Assembly: GCA_964555625.1 (NCBI GenBank)
Contig: CAZKTE010000016.1
Span: 1 to 28,802 of the forward strand
Length of the DNA: 28,802 nt
Reading direction: 5' to 3'
DNA from: CAZJKE01 sp964555625
GTDB lineage: Bacteria > Planctomycetota > Phycisphaerae > Phycisphaerales > SM1A02
The translations under genes and the position numbers were made by a program. Each line of letters opens with the position of its first letter. Position 1 is the first letter of the stretch. A model generated the notes under the pieces. That model had not been told where the DNA came from. It ran no database searches and saw only the letters and a list, made by a program, of their open reading frames with translations. Of this stretch, positions 1 to 7,851 are shown piece after piece.

Positions 1-806
1 CGCTCGTCGATCAGCAGCACGATGACGTACACATCTGGGTGGTTGGCCGCGATGGCGTTTGTGATGCGCTGCAGCAGCACGGTCTTTCCCGTGCGCGGGG
101 CCGCGACGATCAGGGCTCGCTGGCCGAATCCCAGCGGCGCCACGAGATCGATGACGCGCGTCTCGATGACGTCCTGGGTCGTCTCGAGGTGAATGCGGTC
201 ATCCGGGTGCAGCGGCGTGAGGTTCTCGAAGGCGGGCAGGTCGCGGACCTCGCGTGGCTCGCGACCATTGATCGCCTCGACGCGAAGCATCGCGAAGTAG
301 GTCTCGGTCTCCTTGGGCGGACGAATCAGTCCACGCACGATCTGGCCACGTCGCAAGCCAAAGCGACGGATCTGCGAGGGGCTTACATAGACGTCGTCGG
401 CGGATGCAAGGTAGGAGTACTCGGGGCTTCGCAGGAATCCGTACCCATCAGGGAGGATCTCGAGCGTACCCTCGCCGATCATCAAGCCCTGGCGGTTCGC
501 CTGCGCCTTGAGAACCTCGAAGACGAGCTTTTGCCTTGGCATGTCCGCCCAGTGCTTGATCTCTTCCTTCTGCGCAACCTTGGCGAGTTCCCCGCCCTTC
601 ATGTGCTGCAGGGAGGCAAGGTCATAGCCGTCCTTCTTGGCCTTGTCGTACTTCTTCTGCGCAGCCTCGGTGAGCTTGTCATCGAGTGCCGCGGCCTCCG
701 CCTCGAGTTCCTCGTCAGTGGGAACCTCTCCGGGCTTGAGCACGACGGCGGCGATGCCGCCTCCAGATGAGGACTTCTTGCGACGACGTCGCTTTTTCGT
801 AGCCAT
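1..806 (-). CDS. rho: Transcription termination factor Rho (N-terminal part, truncated by window edge)
   Basis: Rho is a hexameric RNA-dependent ATPase/helicase that ends transcription at non-hairpin terminators. About 268 N-terminal residues are visible and the frame is open to base 1. The protein begins with a strongly basic stretch (KKRRRRKK, residues 4-11), then an acidic and lysine-rich linker. A cold-shock-like RNA-binding domain follows at about 105-185, with the family blocks LPDGYGFLRS, DDVYVSPSQIRRFGLR and IRPPKETETYFAM. The ATPase domain starts near 200 and has its P-loop APRTGKT at about 246-251. The last visible residues are LLIDE of the next ATPase strand. The ATG at 806 has an AGGAG Shine-Dalgarno about 12 nt upstream. 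It is the last visible gene of the cysS-coaE-rho run. The identification is secure; only the C-terminal half is missing. Confidence 0.96.
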   Translation of the reverse strand, partial: MATKKRRRRKKSSSGGGIAAVVLKPGEVPTDEELEAEAAALDDKLTEAAQKKYDKAKKDGYDLASLQHMKGGELAKVAQKEEIKHWADMPRQKLVFEVLKAQANRQGLMIGEGTLEILPDGYGFLRSPEYSYLASADDVYVSPSQIRRFGLRRGQIVRGLIRPPKETETYFAMLRVEAINGREPREVRDLPAFENLTPLHPDDRIHLETTQDVIETRVIDLVAPLGFGQRALIVAAPRTGKTVLLQRITNAIAANHPDVYVIVLLIDE

Positions 807-857
807 GGCTGAACCTGTCTCCTGTTCCTAGAACTGGGTGCCCCCCGCGGGGCGCTC

Positions 858-885
858 CCCCCTGCATTGAGATGCAAGACGGGGG
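858..885 (-). promoter_or_regulatory. Hairpin in the coaE-rho intergenic leader
   Basis: Arms CCCCC and TGCAT pair with ATGCA and GGGGG around a 4-nt loop, with a 4-nt bulge on one side (877-880). The structure lies between the coaE stop and the rho start and has no T-tract, so it does not look like a classical intrinsic terminator. A GC palindrome, ccccgcgggg (843-852 region), follows it. Rho genes are often autoregulated through their leader, so a regulatory or RNA-processing role is possible, but that is inference. Confidence 0.35.
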
Positions 886-888
886 TGA

Positions 889-1515
889 TCAGTAGTGATC
901 TGGGTTGGAGGCGATGGAATCCCGGATCGCCTCAAGGACGGCGGTCACCTTCGCTACCAGCGAAGCCTCGTCGCCGTCATTGACAACCACATGATCGGCC
1001 CTCGATTGCTTCTCGTCAAGGCTCGCTTGCGCAGCCTCGCGGCGGCCAAACTCCTCCTCGCTCCATCCACGGCGCCCAATGGCCCGTGCAAGCCGGTCCT
1101 GGCGGGGTGCGTCGACGTAGATAATCACGGCGCAATCGTCGCCTAGGCCAGCCTCAAGGAGCAATGGCGCATCGATGACCATCGCGATGGCGCCTTCCGG
1201 GGCGGCGGCGAAGCAGGCCTCCATCCGCTGGTGGACCAGCGGATGGATGAGCCCCTCGAGCCGACGACGATCGCTCTCAGACGAAAATACCCGCTCAGCA
1301 ACAGCGGCGCGATCTACGCAATCCTCCGCGTCTAGGATCCCGTCGCCCCACCAAGTCACGAGCGTGTCGCGCACCGCTGGCATGTCCAGCGCCGTCTGTG
1401 CGGCGGCGTCCGCGTCGCTGACAACACAGCCTAGGTCACCGAGGATCCGTGCAACGCTGCTCTTGCCCGCGGCAATCCCACCGGTCAGCCCGATGACTAG
1501 AGGCTCTTGGTTCAT
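889..1515 (-). CDS. coaE: Dephospho-CoA kinase
   Basis: This enzyme phosphorylates the 3'-hydroxyl of dephospho-CoA with ATP, the last step of coenzyme A synthesis in the cytoplasm. The 208-residue length is normal for the family. The P-loop GLTGGIAAGKSS is at residues 9-20. The substrate-binding DAD lies at about 34-36, an IHPLVH block near 90, and DAPLLLEAG near 115 corresponds to the conserved DVPLLFE region. The ATG at 1515 directly abuts the TAG stop of cysS (1516-1518), so translational coupling with cysS is likely. The pairing with cysS is probably only co-transcription of housekeeping genes. Confidence 0.95.
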   Translation of the reverse strand: MNQEPLVIGLTGGIAAGKSSVARILGDLGCVVSDADAAAQTALDMPAVRDTLVTWWGDGILDAEDCVDRAAVAERVFSSESDRRRLEGLIHPLVHQRMEACFAAAPEGAIAMVIDAPLLLEAGLGDDCAVIIYVDAPRQDRLARAIGRRGWSEEEFGRREAAQASLDEKQSRADHVVVNDGDEASLVAKVTAVLEAIRDSIASNPDHY

Positions 1516-3048
1516 CTACTGCACAACCCGCGTCCAAGATGTCCCATCGGGTCCGTCCTTGATGGCCACGCCCATGCCCAGCAGCTCGTCGCGAATCCGG
1601 TCGGCCTCGCCGAAGTCCTCCGCGCCACGCGCGGTGTTTCTCGCCTCGATGAGCGCGGCGACGTGATTCTGGTCAATGTCACCCTCGCCTCCCTCGCAAC
1701 GCAGGTCGAGCACTCCAAGGACCGCGTCCATTTCCAAGAGCGCTTCCAACTCGCCTGCGAGCGTGCCCGGGCCACTGCCTGAGGTCGGGGCGGCATCCAC
1801 CGGCCAAGCCGAGACGGCCTCGCTGAAGACGCCAAGGGCGCCCGACACGTTCAGGTCATCGCACATCGCAGCCATGAAGGACTCGCGAGCCTGCTGCAGA
1901 GGGCCTGGACCGTCAATGGATGCATCGCCATTCTCCACGAGCCACTGCCGCAATCGATGCCACCTAGCGACTTGCCGCTGGGCATCACGCAGTCCCTGGA
2001 AGGTGAAGTTCGCGTTGGACCGGTAGTGCGTCCGGATCAGTTCCAGCCGCACGGCCGCCGGTGATGCGCCGCGATCGCAGAGATCCCGCAGCGTATGAAC
2101 GCTGCCTGCACTCTTGCTCATTTTCTTGCCGTCTACGAAAAGGAAGCGCGTGTGAAACCAGTAGCGAGCGAACGACGCAGCCCCAGTAGCGGATCGGGAC
2201 TGAGCAATCTCGCACTCGTGGTGCGGGAAGATGTTGTCCTCACCGCCGCTGTGAATGTCGACCTCGTCTCCCAGCAGCGCATTGGCCATGACCGAGCACT
2301 CCAGGTGCCACCCCGGGTAGCCCTCGCCCCATGGACTCTGCCATCGCATGACGTGTTCCGGGTCGGGCTTCCAGAGCATGAAGTCCGCTGGGTGTCGCTT
2401 GATGGCCTGCGTCGCTGCATCCACCCGTCCTCCCTCTCCGCTGCGCAGATCCTCCAGCGCGTTTCCGCTGAGTGCCCCGTACTCGGGAAACGACTGCACG
2501 TCGAAGTAGACCACTCCGTCCTCGGCAACGTATGCATGCTCGCTCTCAACGAGACGCTCGACCGTGGCGATCATCTGCGGCATGTACGCCGTCGGTCGAG
2601 GCATGAGCTCCGGTTCGCTCTGCGCGTCTGCGACCACGCGGATTCCAAGGGCCGCGGCATCCTCGAGAAATGCCTGTGCGTAGTACTCAGCAACCGCCAT
2701 GGGGTCCGACGGATCGATGTCCGTACCCTTCGGCAGTGTTCCAGCCTCCTTCGCCTCTCGAAGGCGATCGGCGGCGATCTGCATCTTGTCCTGACCACCG
2801 CCATCTGCGATGGAGTCCTGGGTCATGTGCCCAACATCGGTGATGTTCATCACCTGTCGCACGCCCTGGCCGCTGGCCTCGAGCGTTCGACGCAGCATGT
2901 CCGCGTTGAGAAACGCGCGGAAGTTCCCGATGTGCGCATAGTCGTAGACGGTTGGCCCGCAGGTGTAGAACGTCAGCGACTGCCCCTGCGACGAGGGGAC
3001 AATCGGCTCCACCTCCCGGCTGAGCGTGTTGTAGAGCCGGACCTCCAT
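1516..3048 (-). CDS. cysS: Cysteinyl-tRNA synthetase
   Basis: A class I aminoacyl-tRNA synthetase that charges tRNA-Cys. The reading frame stays open upstream of 3048, but the family alignment begins at MEVRLYNTLSREVE, giving 510 residues. The active-site zinc ligand region is FYTCGPTVYDYAHIGNFR (Cys30; HIGN is the HIGH-type signature at 39-42). The second zinc region is WHLECSVM, and the KMSKS loop is GKKMSKSAGS. The C-terminal part contains the anticodon-binding helical bundle, with a typical RNxARxxxDFxxADxIRDxL pattern. A TACACT hexamer lies 9 nt before the ATG and no Shine-Dalgarno is seen, so the message may be nearly leaderless. It is divergent from the epimerase gene. Confidence 0.96.
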   Translation of the reverse strand: MEVRLYNTLSREVEPIVPSSQGQSLTFYTCGPTVYDYAHIGNFRAFLNADMLRRTLEASGQGVRQVMNITDVGHMTQDSIADGGGQDKMQIAADRLREAKEAGTLPKGTDIDPSDPMAVAEYYAQAFLEDAAALGIRVVADAQSEPELMPRPTAYMPQMIATVERLVESEHAYVAEDGVVYFDVQSFPEYGALSGNALEDLRSGEGGRVDAATQAIKRHPADFMLWKPDPEHVMRWQSPWGEGYPGWHLECSVMANALLGDEVDIHSGGEDNIFPHHECEIAQSRSATGAASFARYWFHTRFLFVDGKKMSKSAGSVHTLRDLCDRGASPAAVRLELIRTHYRSNANFTFQGLRDAQRQVARWHRLRQWLVENGDASIDGPGPLQQARESFMAAMCDDLNVSGALGVFSEAVSAWPVDAAPTSGSGPGTLAGELEALLEMDAVLGVLDLRCEGGEGDIDQNHVAALIEARNTARGAEDFGEADRIRDELLGMGVAIKDGPDGTSWTRVVQ

Positions 3049-3057
3049 CGGGCGGTC

Positions 3058-3063
3058 AGTGTA
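3058..3063 (-). promoter_or_regulatory. Candidate -10 element of cysS
   Basis: On the minus strand TACACT ends 9 nt before the cysS ATG. No convincing -35 hexamer is visible upstream. The inferred transcription start falls within 2-3 nt of the start codon. It sits back to back with the epimerase -10 candidate at 3081-3086. Confidence 0.4.
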
Positions 3064-3080
3064 CCGAGCCGTGCCGATGC

Positions 3081-3086
3081 TACGAT
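3081..3086 (+). promoter_or_regulatory. Candidate -10 element of the epimerase gene
   Basis: TACGAT is followed by exactly 8 nt and then the ATG at 3095, so transcription would begin at or next to the start codon. The surrounding string (tgcTACGATtcgacgcgATG) closely resembles the one ahead of the ABC ATPase gene at 23961. This supports choosing 3095 over the upstream in-frame ATG at 3077, which lies before the hexamer. Confidence 0.42.
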
Positions 3087-3094
3087 TCGACGCG

Positions 3095-4057
3095 ATGCCC
3101 ACCACGCGCCACTCCCTGAAACATCGGACCGTGCTGGTCACCGGCGGCGCGGGCTTCATCGGGTCGCACCTGGTCGAGCAGCTCTGCCGTGAGGGGTGCG
3201 CTGTGCGCATCCTTGACGACCTGAGCACCGGCCACGCCGCCAACGTCGCCCACTGCGACGCCCAGTTGGTCGAGGCGTCGATTCTCGACGCCGACACACT
3301 TGCCACGGCGGCACAAGGCTGCGACGTGGTCTTCCACCTGGCTGCGATGGTCAGCGTGCCAAGGAGCTTCGAGCAGCCACAAGAGTGCCTGGAGGTCAAC
3401 CTAGCCGGAACGCAGGCGGTGCTTGAGGCGGCCGTGGCCGCCGGGTGCAGCCGGCTGGTATTCGCAGCGTCGTCCTCGGCCTACGGGATGGACGCCAACC
3501 TGCCCAGCGTCGAGACGGATCCGGTCGCAGCTGCATCGCCCTACGCGGCGAGCAAGCTCGCCGCAGAGGCACTGATCTCGGCCTGGGCGGCGTGCTGGGA
3601 TTTGGACACCGTGGCGCTTCGGTTCTTCAACATCTTCGGCCCACGCCAGGATCCGAACTCGCCGTACGCTGCGGCGATCGCCACCTTCGCCGATGCCCTG
3701 CGCAGCGGTCGCTCACCGGTGTTCTACGGCGATGGCAGCCAGACCCGTGACTTCACCTACGTTGACAACGCCGTGGAGGCGTGCCTGCTGGCTGCGACGA
3801 ACAGTTCTCCCCTTGATGGATCCGTCCTGAACGTCGGCACCGGACGCGGCGTGAGCCTGCTGGAAGTGCTCGAGCAGATGAATGCCGTCCTTGGAACGAA
3901 CATCGAGGCTACATGCCAGCCGGCACGGGAGGGTGACGTCCCGCACTCGCGGGCCGACATCGCCGCCATCACTGATGTGCTCGGCTACGTGCCGGTCGCG
4001 TCGCTCGAGGAAGGTCTTGCTCGGCTCTTGAGCGACACGGCGGGATTGCCGACGTAG
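3095..4057 (+). CDS. NAD-dependent UDP-sugar 4-epimerase (extended SDR)
   Basis: An extended short-chain dehydrogenase of 320 residues, most like UDP-glucose/UDP-N-acetylglucosamine C4-epimerases (GalE/WbpP type). The Rossmann motif GGAGFIG is at 17-23, with the NAD-binding acid DDLS at 41-44. The catalytic set is the Ser cluster at 125-128 (AASSSAYG) and Tyr150-x3-Lys154 in SPYAASK. The block LRFFNIFGPRQDPNSPYA is typical of the UDP-GlcNAc 4-epimerase branch, and QTRDFTYVDN follows. It opens the polysaccharide island and would supply UDP-Gal, UDP-GalNAc or a uronic-acid relative; the exact substrate cannot be read from sequence. Its 3' end overlaps the convergent acyltransferase gene by 73 nt. 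Confidence 0.88.
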   Translation: MPTTRHSLKHRTVLVTGGAGFIGSHLVEQLCREGCAVRILDDLSTGHAANVAHCDAQLVEASILDADTLATAAQGCDVVFHLAAMVSVPRSFEQPQECLEVNLAGTQAVLEAAVAAGCSRLVFAASSSAYGMDANLPSVETDPVAAASPYAASKLAAEALISAWAACWDLDTVALRFFNIFGPRQDPNSPYAAAIATFADALRSGRSPVFYGDGSQTRDFTYVDNAVEACLLAATNSSPLDGSVLNVGTGRGVSLLEVLEQMNAVLGTNIEATCQPAREGDVPHSRADIAAITDVLGYVPVASLEEGLARLLSDTAGLPT

Positions 4058-4560
4058 ATCGTCCAGTCGTCAAGGTCACCGCAGGCGACGCCCCGCGCTC
4101 CGAGGATCGCGCCTTCCCCTACACACACGCCAGGACCGACGAACGCGTCGGCGGCGATCCATGCGTCATCGCCGATCTCGATCGGCGTTCGCAGCAGCGG
4201 CATGTCCGCGCGATCGTAGTCGTGAGTTCCCGCGCAGAGATGGGCGCCCTGCGAAATCGACACGCGTTGACCGATTCTCACACGACCGAGGCAGTAGGCC
4301 TGCACGCGATCGCCCAGACAGCTGTTTGCGCCCATCGTGAGGTTCCATGGGCACTCAACCCGCACACTTCTTCGCACGACGCAACTTCGGTGAATGTCCG
4401 CCCCGAAGAGCGAGAGCAACGCGATGCGCCAGCCGTTCCAGTTGTGGAACGACCATCGCAGGACCGTACCCTGCACGACTGCCCACGCCATGCGCGCGAT
4501 CTTCTCCCGCAGCGAGTAGGGGCTTCGATGGCGATCCGCCACCGGCATGTCGCCTGTCAT
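3985..4560 (-). CDS. WcaF-like hexapeptide-repeat O-acetyltransferase
   Basis: A left-handed beta-helix acyltransferase of 191 residues, similar to the putative colanic-acid acetyltransferase WcaF. Imperfect hexapeptide repeats run through the C-terminal two thirds. They include the family strings ECPWNLTMG, AHLCAGTHDY (presumed catalytic His in GTHD), IEIGDDAWIAADAFVGPGV and VYVGNPA-type YVGNPAVSLKSR near the end. It would transfer an acetyl group from acetyl-CoA to a sugar hydroxyl. The ATG at 4560 overlaps the upstream stop as ATGA, which fixes the start and implies translational coupling with the fusion gene. The 3' end runs 73 nt into the convergent epimerase gene. Confidence 0.85.
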   Translation of the reverse strand: MTGDMPVADRHRSPYSLREKIARMAWAVVQGTVLRWSFHNWNGWRIALLSLFGADIHRSCVVRRSVRVECPWNLTMGANSCLGDRVQAYCLGRVRIGQRVSISQGAHLCAGTHDYDRADMPLLRTPIEIGDDAWIAADAFVGPGVCVGEGAILGARGVACGDLDDWTIYVGNPAVSLKSRARPSSSDATGT

Positions 4561-5873
4561 GAAGACTGCTCCTGGAGTTGGATCTCGATGGCCTTCACCC
4601 CGATCAGGAACTGGTAGAACGAGATCAACAGACAGAACCGCAGGCCCGTCAATCCGTCGAGGATCCCGAGCCGAAGCACATACATCCACAGGAAGCGGAA
4701 GCACCATTTCGCCGGCAGCCGCGGGTAGATGTGCTGCCTGATCCAGCGCCGGCCGCGCGATGGCCCGCCGGCCAACTCGCTCTTGTGCGCCTCGGCCGTC
4801 TCCCTGGCCTCGAGCGTCGAGTAGTGATTGTGCTTGGCAATGTACGCCGTGAGCCCACGGCGATCCTCATGCGACATGTGTCCCGGCAGGGCGCCAGTGA
4901 GTCCTTCCACCATCATGTGCTCATGGACCTCGCGATCCTCGTACCGCGCCTTGTCTCGCTTGAAAAACCGCACGTTCCAACTTGGGTAGTAGCCGCAATG
5001 GCGAATGCGATGCCCGAGAAAGACAAGGTAGCGATTGATGCTGTAGGCGGACTCGAGCACATCATCGACGGGCCGCCTTGAGATGGCCAGCATTGCCGTG
5101 CGCAGTTCGTCATCGATGGCCTCGTCCGCATCCAGCACGAATACCCAGTCGCTGTCAAAGGGCAACGTGTCTATCGCCCAGTTCTTCTGCCTGGCGAATC
5201 CCAGCCACGCCTGTTCGACCACCTCCGCTCCATACTCACGGGCGATCTCCATTGTTCGATCGGTCGAGCCGCTGTCGACCACCCAGACCCGATCCGCCCA
5301 GGACATGACGCTCTGCAGCGCATGCGGGAGATTGAGTTCCTCGTTCTTCACGGGAATGATGATCTCTATGTTCGACGACGTGTGCTCCAGGTGCAGCACT
5401 CGATCGCCATGCGTCACCGCCGGTTCCCCGGTGCAGACCTTCCATGCCGGCAGTCGACCCTCAACCAGCGCCCTTGCGCCAACGACCGCGCCGGTTTCAA
5501 GATGTGCACCGGGCAGGACCGCCGTGTCGGCGGCGATCCAGCAGTTGTCCTCGATCTCCAGGGCCTCGCGGGTGTCTTCCCCCTCATGGGACATGGCCCT
5601 CGTCAACAGCATCGCGTGCTGGCTGATCACGCAGCGACTTCCGATGGTGATGGGCTCCTCGGCGAGCAGCACCGTGTGATCACCGATGATGACGCGGTCC
5701 CCGGCCCGGATGTTCCAGGGCTTGTCTATCCACGCGCTCCGCCGTATCCGCAACCACTTGCCGCATCGCATGCCGAAACAGCGAAGAATGAGCGTGCGAG
5801 CCGGGTAGGCGTTGTGCGGCGTGAGTCGAAAGAGTGGCCGGGCGACATTGCGCCACAGGAATCCCCTGACCAT
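4557..5873 (-). CDS. Fusion: hexapeptide acyltransferase domain + family 2 glycosyltransferase (WaaE-like)
   Basis: A 438-residue two-domain protein. Residues 1-160 form a WcaF/left-handed beta-helix acyltransferase-like module (KPWNIRAGDRVIIGD, SHE at 95-97 where relatives have GTHD/GSHD, CWIAADTAVLPGA, TGEPA). Residues 168-400 form a GT-A glycosyltransferase of family 2: IEIIIPVKNEELNLP, WVVDSGSTD at about 197-205, DADE with the metal-binding DxD at 248-250, and HEHM near 327-330. This resembles the LPS-core glucosyltransferase WaaE/KdtX family. A hydrophobic C-terminus (about 401-430) probably anchors it to the inner membrane. It would both transfer a sugar and acylate it, or act on adjacent residues. 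Start and stop overlap both neighbouring acyltransferase genes, so all three are co-translated. Confidence 0.85.
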   Translation of the reverse strand: MVRGFLWRNVARPLFRLTPHNAYPARTLILRCFGMRCGKWLRIRRSAWIDKPWNIRAGDRVIIGDHTVLLAEEPITIGSRCVISQHAMLLTRAMSHEGEDTREALEIEDNCWIAADTAVLPGAHLETGAVVGARALVEGRLPAWKVCTGEPAVTHGDRVLHLEHTSSNIEIIIPVKNEELNLPHALQSVMSWADRVWVVDSGSTDRTMEIAREYGAEVVEQAWLGFARQKNWAIDTLPFDSDWVFVLDADEAIDDELRTAMLAISRRPVDDVLESAYSINRYLVFLGHRIRHCGYYPSWNVRFFKRDKARYEDREVHEHMMVEGLTGALPGHMSHEDRRGLTAYIAKHNHYSTLEARETAEAHKSELAGGPSRGRRWIRQHIYPRLPAKWCFRFLWMYVLRLGILDGLTGLRFCLLISFYQFLIGVKAIEIQLQEQSS

Positions 5874-6439
5874 CAGGTCACCGCCTTGGCGGGGTTACCT
5901 CTCAATTCCACTCCGTCCGGCACATCACGGTAGACGCTCGCGCGCGGGTGCACGATGCATCCGGCGCCAAGAGTCACGCCCGGCGCGATGAAGGCATCGA
6001 TCCCGATGAACGAGTCCGCTCCGACCGTTATGGGCGGCCGCGTCAGCGGGAATCTCGTGTCCCGCATGTCGTGGGATCCGGCACAGAGATGTGCGCGGGT
6101 GTCTATGCGGACCCGGTCGCCGAGGGTAATCAGGCCCAGCCCATAGAGGATGGCGTGCTCGGCCACGCTGCAGTCGTCACCCATCCGAAGATGCCAGGGG
6201 ATGGTGACCTCGACGCTTCGCGCAAACCTGCAACGCTGGCCCACGGTCGCACCGAAGCATCGCAACAGCGTAGATCTCCCCGACGGGACCAGGATCCAGA
6301 TGAGCCGGCCGGCGGTTCCCCAGACGAGCCGGATCAACTGCTGCATTGGCGACCAGGGGCTCTGCAGTGGAAGTGGATCCGCCTTCATCGCAGCCGACTG
6401 CTGCTCGTGCGTCTTCGGCGTGTGATGGTCACTCACCAT
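5873..6439 (-). CDS. WcaF-like hexapeptide-repeat O-acetyltransferase (second copy)
   Basis: The third acyltransferase module of the trio, 188 residues from the ATG at 6439. An alternative in-frame ATG is at 6448, but a TACAAC hexamer at 6449-6454 would place the transcript start after it. Key strings are SVEVTIPWHLRMGDDC, AHLCAGSHDMRD (presumed catalytic His), ITVGADSFIGIDAFIAPGVTLG and LRGNPAKAV. The N-terminal 35 residues are polar and unlike the first copy. It is clearly paralogous to the gene at 3985-4560 but diverged, suggesting acetylation of a different sugar or position. Its TGA overlaps the ATG of the fusion gene by one base. Confidence 0.84.
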   Translation of the reverse strand: MVSDHHTPKTHEQQSAAMKADPLPLQSPWSPMQQLIRLVWGTAGRLIWILVPSGRSTLLRCFGATVGQRCRFARSVEVTIPWHLRMGDDCSVAEHAILYGLGLITLGDRVRIDTRAHLCAGSHDMRDTRFPLTRPPITVGADSFIGIDAFIAPGVTLGAGCIVHPRASVYRDVPDGVELRGNPAKAVT

Positions 6440-6448
6440 TGGGTTCAT

Positions 6449-6454
6449 GTTGTA
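6449..6454 (-). promoter_or_regulatory. Candidate -10 element of the acyltransferase operon
   Basis: TACAAC lies 9 nt before the ATG at 6439 on the minus strand. The 9-mer TACAACATG is identical to one ahead of recO (16468-16476). No Shine-Dalgarno precedes either candidate start. Confidence 0.33.
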
Positions 6455-6603
6455 TCGGACGGGCCTGTTGCTTGCGCTGAGCAGATTCGCGCCCCCATGC
6501 CTATCATGCCGCCGGCGCTGGTGGCGGCCCGATCCCGGTCGCCACCTAGTCGCCACCGGTACGGGGGCCGGACCTGCAGGCTCTCCCCCTGGACGCCACC
6601 CTC
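6455..6603. other. Divergent intergenic region before the GT4 operon
   Basis: About 150 nt between the acyltransferase operon and the plus-strand glycosyltransferase gene. It holds an imperfect inverted repeat catgcctatcatg near 6497 and a possible plus-strand -10 (tatcat) inside it. I see no Shine-Dalgarno ahead of the ATG at 6604 and no small gene. Confidence 0.3.
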
Positions 6604-7851
6604 ATGCCCCCACAGCCCGACGCGCATCGCGTCGTCATCCTCAACCAGTACTACGCGCCCGACGTCGCGTCCACGGGCATCCTGATTGCCGAGCTGGCGC
6701 AGCACCTCGCGAGCAGGAACGCGGAGGTCACTGTCGTGACGACGATGCCCTCCTATGGGCCACCGGAGACCTGGCAGGATGCCCCGCGTCGAGAATCCGC
6801 CGACGGCGTGTCGGTTCTTCGGATGCGGACCACGCGATTCAGCAAGGACAACATCCTCGGTCGGATCCTGAATTCGATCACCTTCCTCGCACCGCTCTTC
6901 ATGCGCATGTTGTTTCGCAGGAACCGGGGAGAGGTGTTCCTCTACACGTCCAATCCGCCCTACCTGGGCGTGATCGGCGCCTGCATCTCGCTCCTGCGTC
7001 GCCATGCCTATGTCATCCTCCTCCACGACAGCTATCCACAACTGGCCGTCTGGGTGGGCAAGATTCGCCGCGGCGGCCTGATCGATCGCCTGTGGCACGT
7101 GGCCAATCGGCTGATGTACCAAGGGGCACGTGAGACCATCGTGCTCTGTCCGGCAGCGAAGACTCTCGTGTGCAACACCTACGGCATCCCGAAGGAACGG
7201 GTTCATGTCATACCCAACTGGTCTGACGGCGCGCTGCTGCGTCCGATAGACAAGTCCAAGAGCGTGTTCGCAGCGCAGCACGACCTCGTTGCGCCCTTCA
7301 CTGCGCTCTACTCGGGGAACCTCGGACTCTACTACGACTTTGACACGATGCTCGACGCAGCAGAACTCCTGCGAGGAGATCCGTTCCGGCTCGTCCTGGT
7401 GGGAGGCGGCGGCCGCCGCGACCACGTCGAGGATCAGGTGCGCACTCGCAACCTCGACAACGCGATGGTGCTCCCCTACCAGCCGCTCGAGACGCTCAAT
7501 GATTCGCTGAACGCCTGCGACGCATCGTTCGTAACCATCGCGAAGGGAATCGAGGGCATCAGCTTTCCATCGAAACTGTACGCGTCGCTGGCCGTGGGCC
7601 GGCCGATCCTGGCCATCTCCGAGGCACGATCGGATCTTCGAGATCTCATCGAGGATCGTGATGTCGGCTTCTGGGTGGAACTCGGCGACGCCGAAGGACT
7701 GGCCAACGCGATTCGCAGCCTCATTGCAGATCCAGAAGCGGCGGCGGCCATGGGCGCCCGTGCCCGCGTGCTCTTCGAGGAGCGATACACCATCGCAGCA
7801 TGCGCCGATCGATACAACGAGGTGTTGCTGGCGGCTCGGAGCGCAGGATGA
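6604..7851 (+). CDS. Family 4 glycosyltransferase, WbuB/WcaI-like
   Basis: A 415-residue GT-B glycosyltransferase of family GT4. The N-terminal acceptor domain starts VVILNQYYAPDVASTG and carries the WbuB/WcaI-type strings VVTTMPSYGPP and LYTSNPPYLG. The C-terminal nucleotide-sugar domain has IPNWSDG, ALYSGNLGLYYDFDTMLDAA, LVLVGGGGRRDHVE and the donor-binding block EGISFPSKLYASLAVGRPILA. Related enzymes (WbuB, WcaI) transfer L-fucose-type or N-acetyl-L-fucosamine residues to lipid-linked oligosaccharides. That fits the presence of fcl and gmd in this island, but the donor is inferred. It is the first gene of a plus-strand trio and its stop overlaps the next start as ATGA. Confidence 0.88.
   Translation: MPPQPDAHRVVILNQYYAPDVASTGILIAELAQHLASRNAEVTVVTTMPSYGPPETWQDAPRRESADGVSVLRMRTTRFSKDNILGRILNSITFLAPLFMRMLFRRNRGEVFLYTSNPPYLGVIGACISLLRRHAYVILLHDSYPQLAVWVGKIRRGGLIDRLWHVANRLMYQGARETIVLCPAAKTLVCNTYGIPKERVHVIPNWSDGALLRPIDKSKSVFAAQHDLVAPFTALYSGNLGLYYDFDTMLDAAELLRGDPFRLVLVGGGGRRDHVEDQVRTRNLDNAMVLPYQPLETLNDSLNACDASFVTIAKGIEGISFPSKLYASLAVGRPILAISEARSDLRDLIEDRDVGFWVELGDAEGLANAIRSLIADPEAAAAMGARARVLFEERYTIAACADRYNEVLLAARSAG

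Noticed and set aside
838..858. GC-rich palindrome as an intrinsic terminator after coaE
   Set aside because: There is no T-tract on the minus strand after the stem, and rho follows in the same direction, so it is more likely part of the rho leader.
2095..3192. A 365-codon plus-strand frame antisense to cysS
   Set aside because: It is the complement shadow of a well-conserved synthetase, with no motif or ribosome-binding site of its own.
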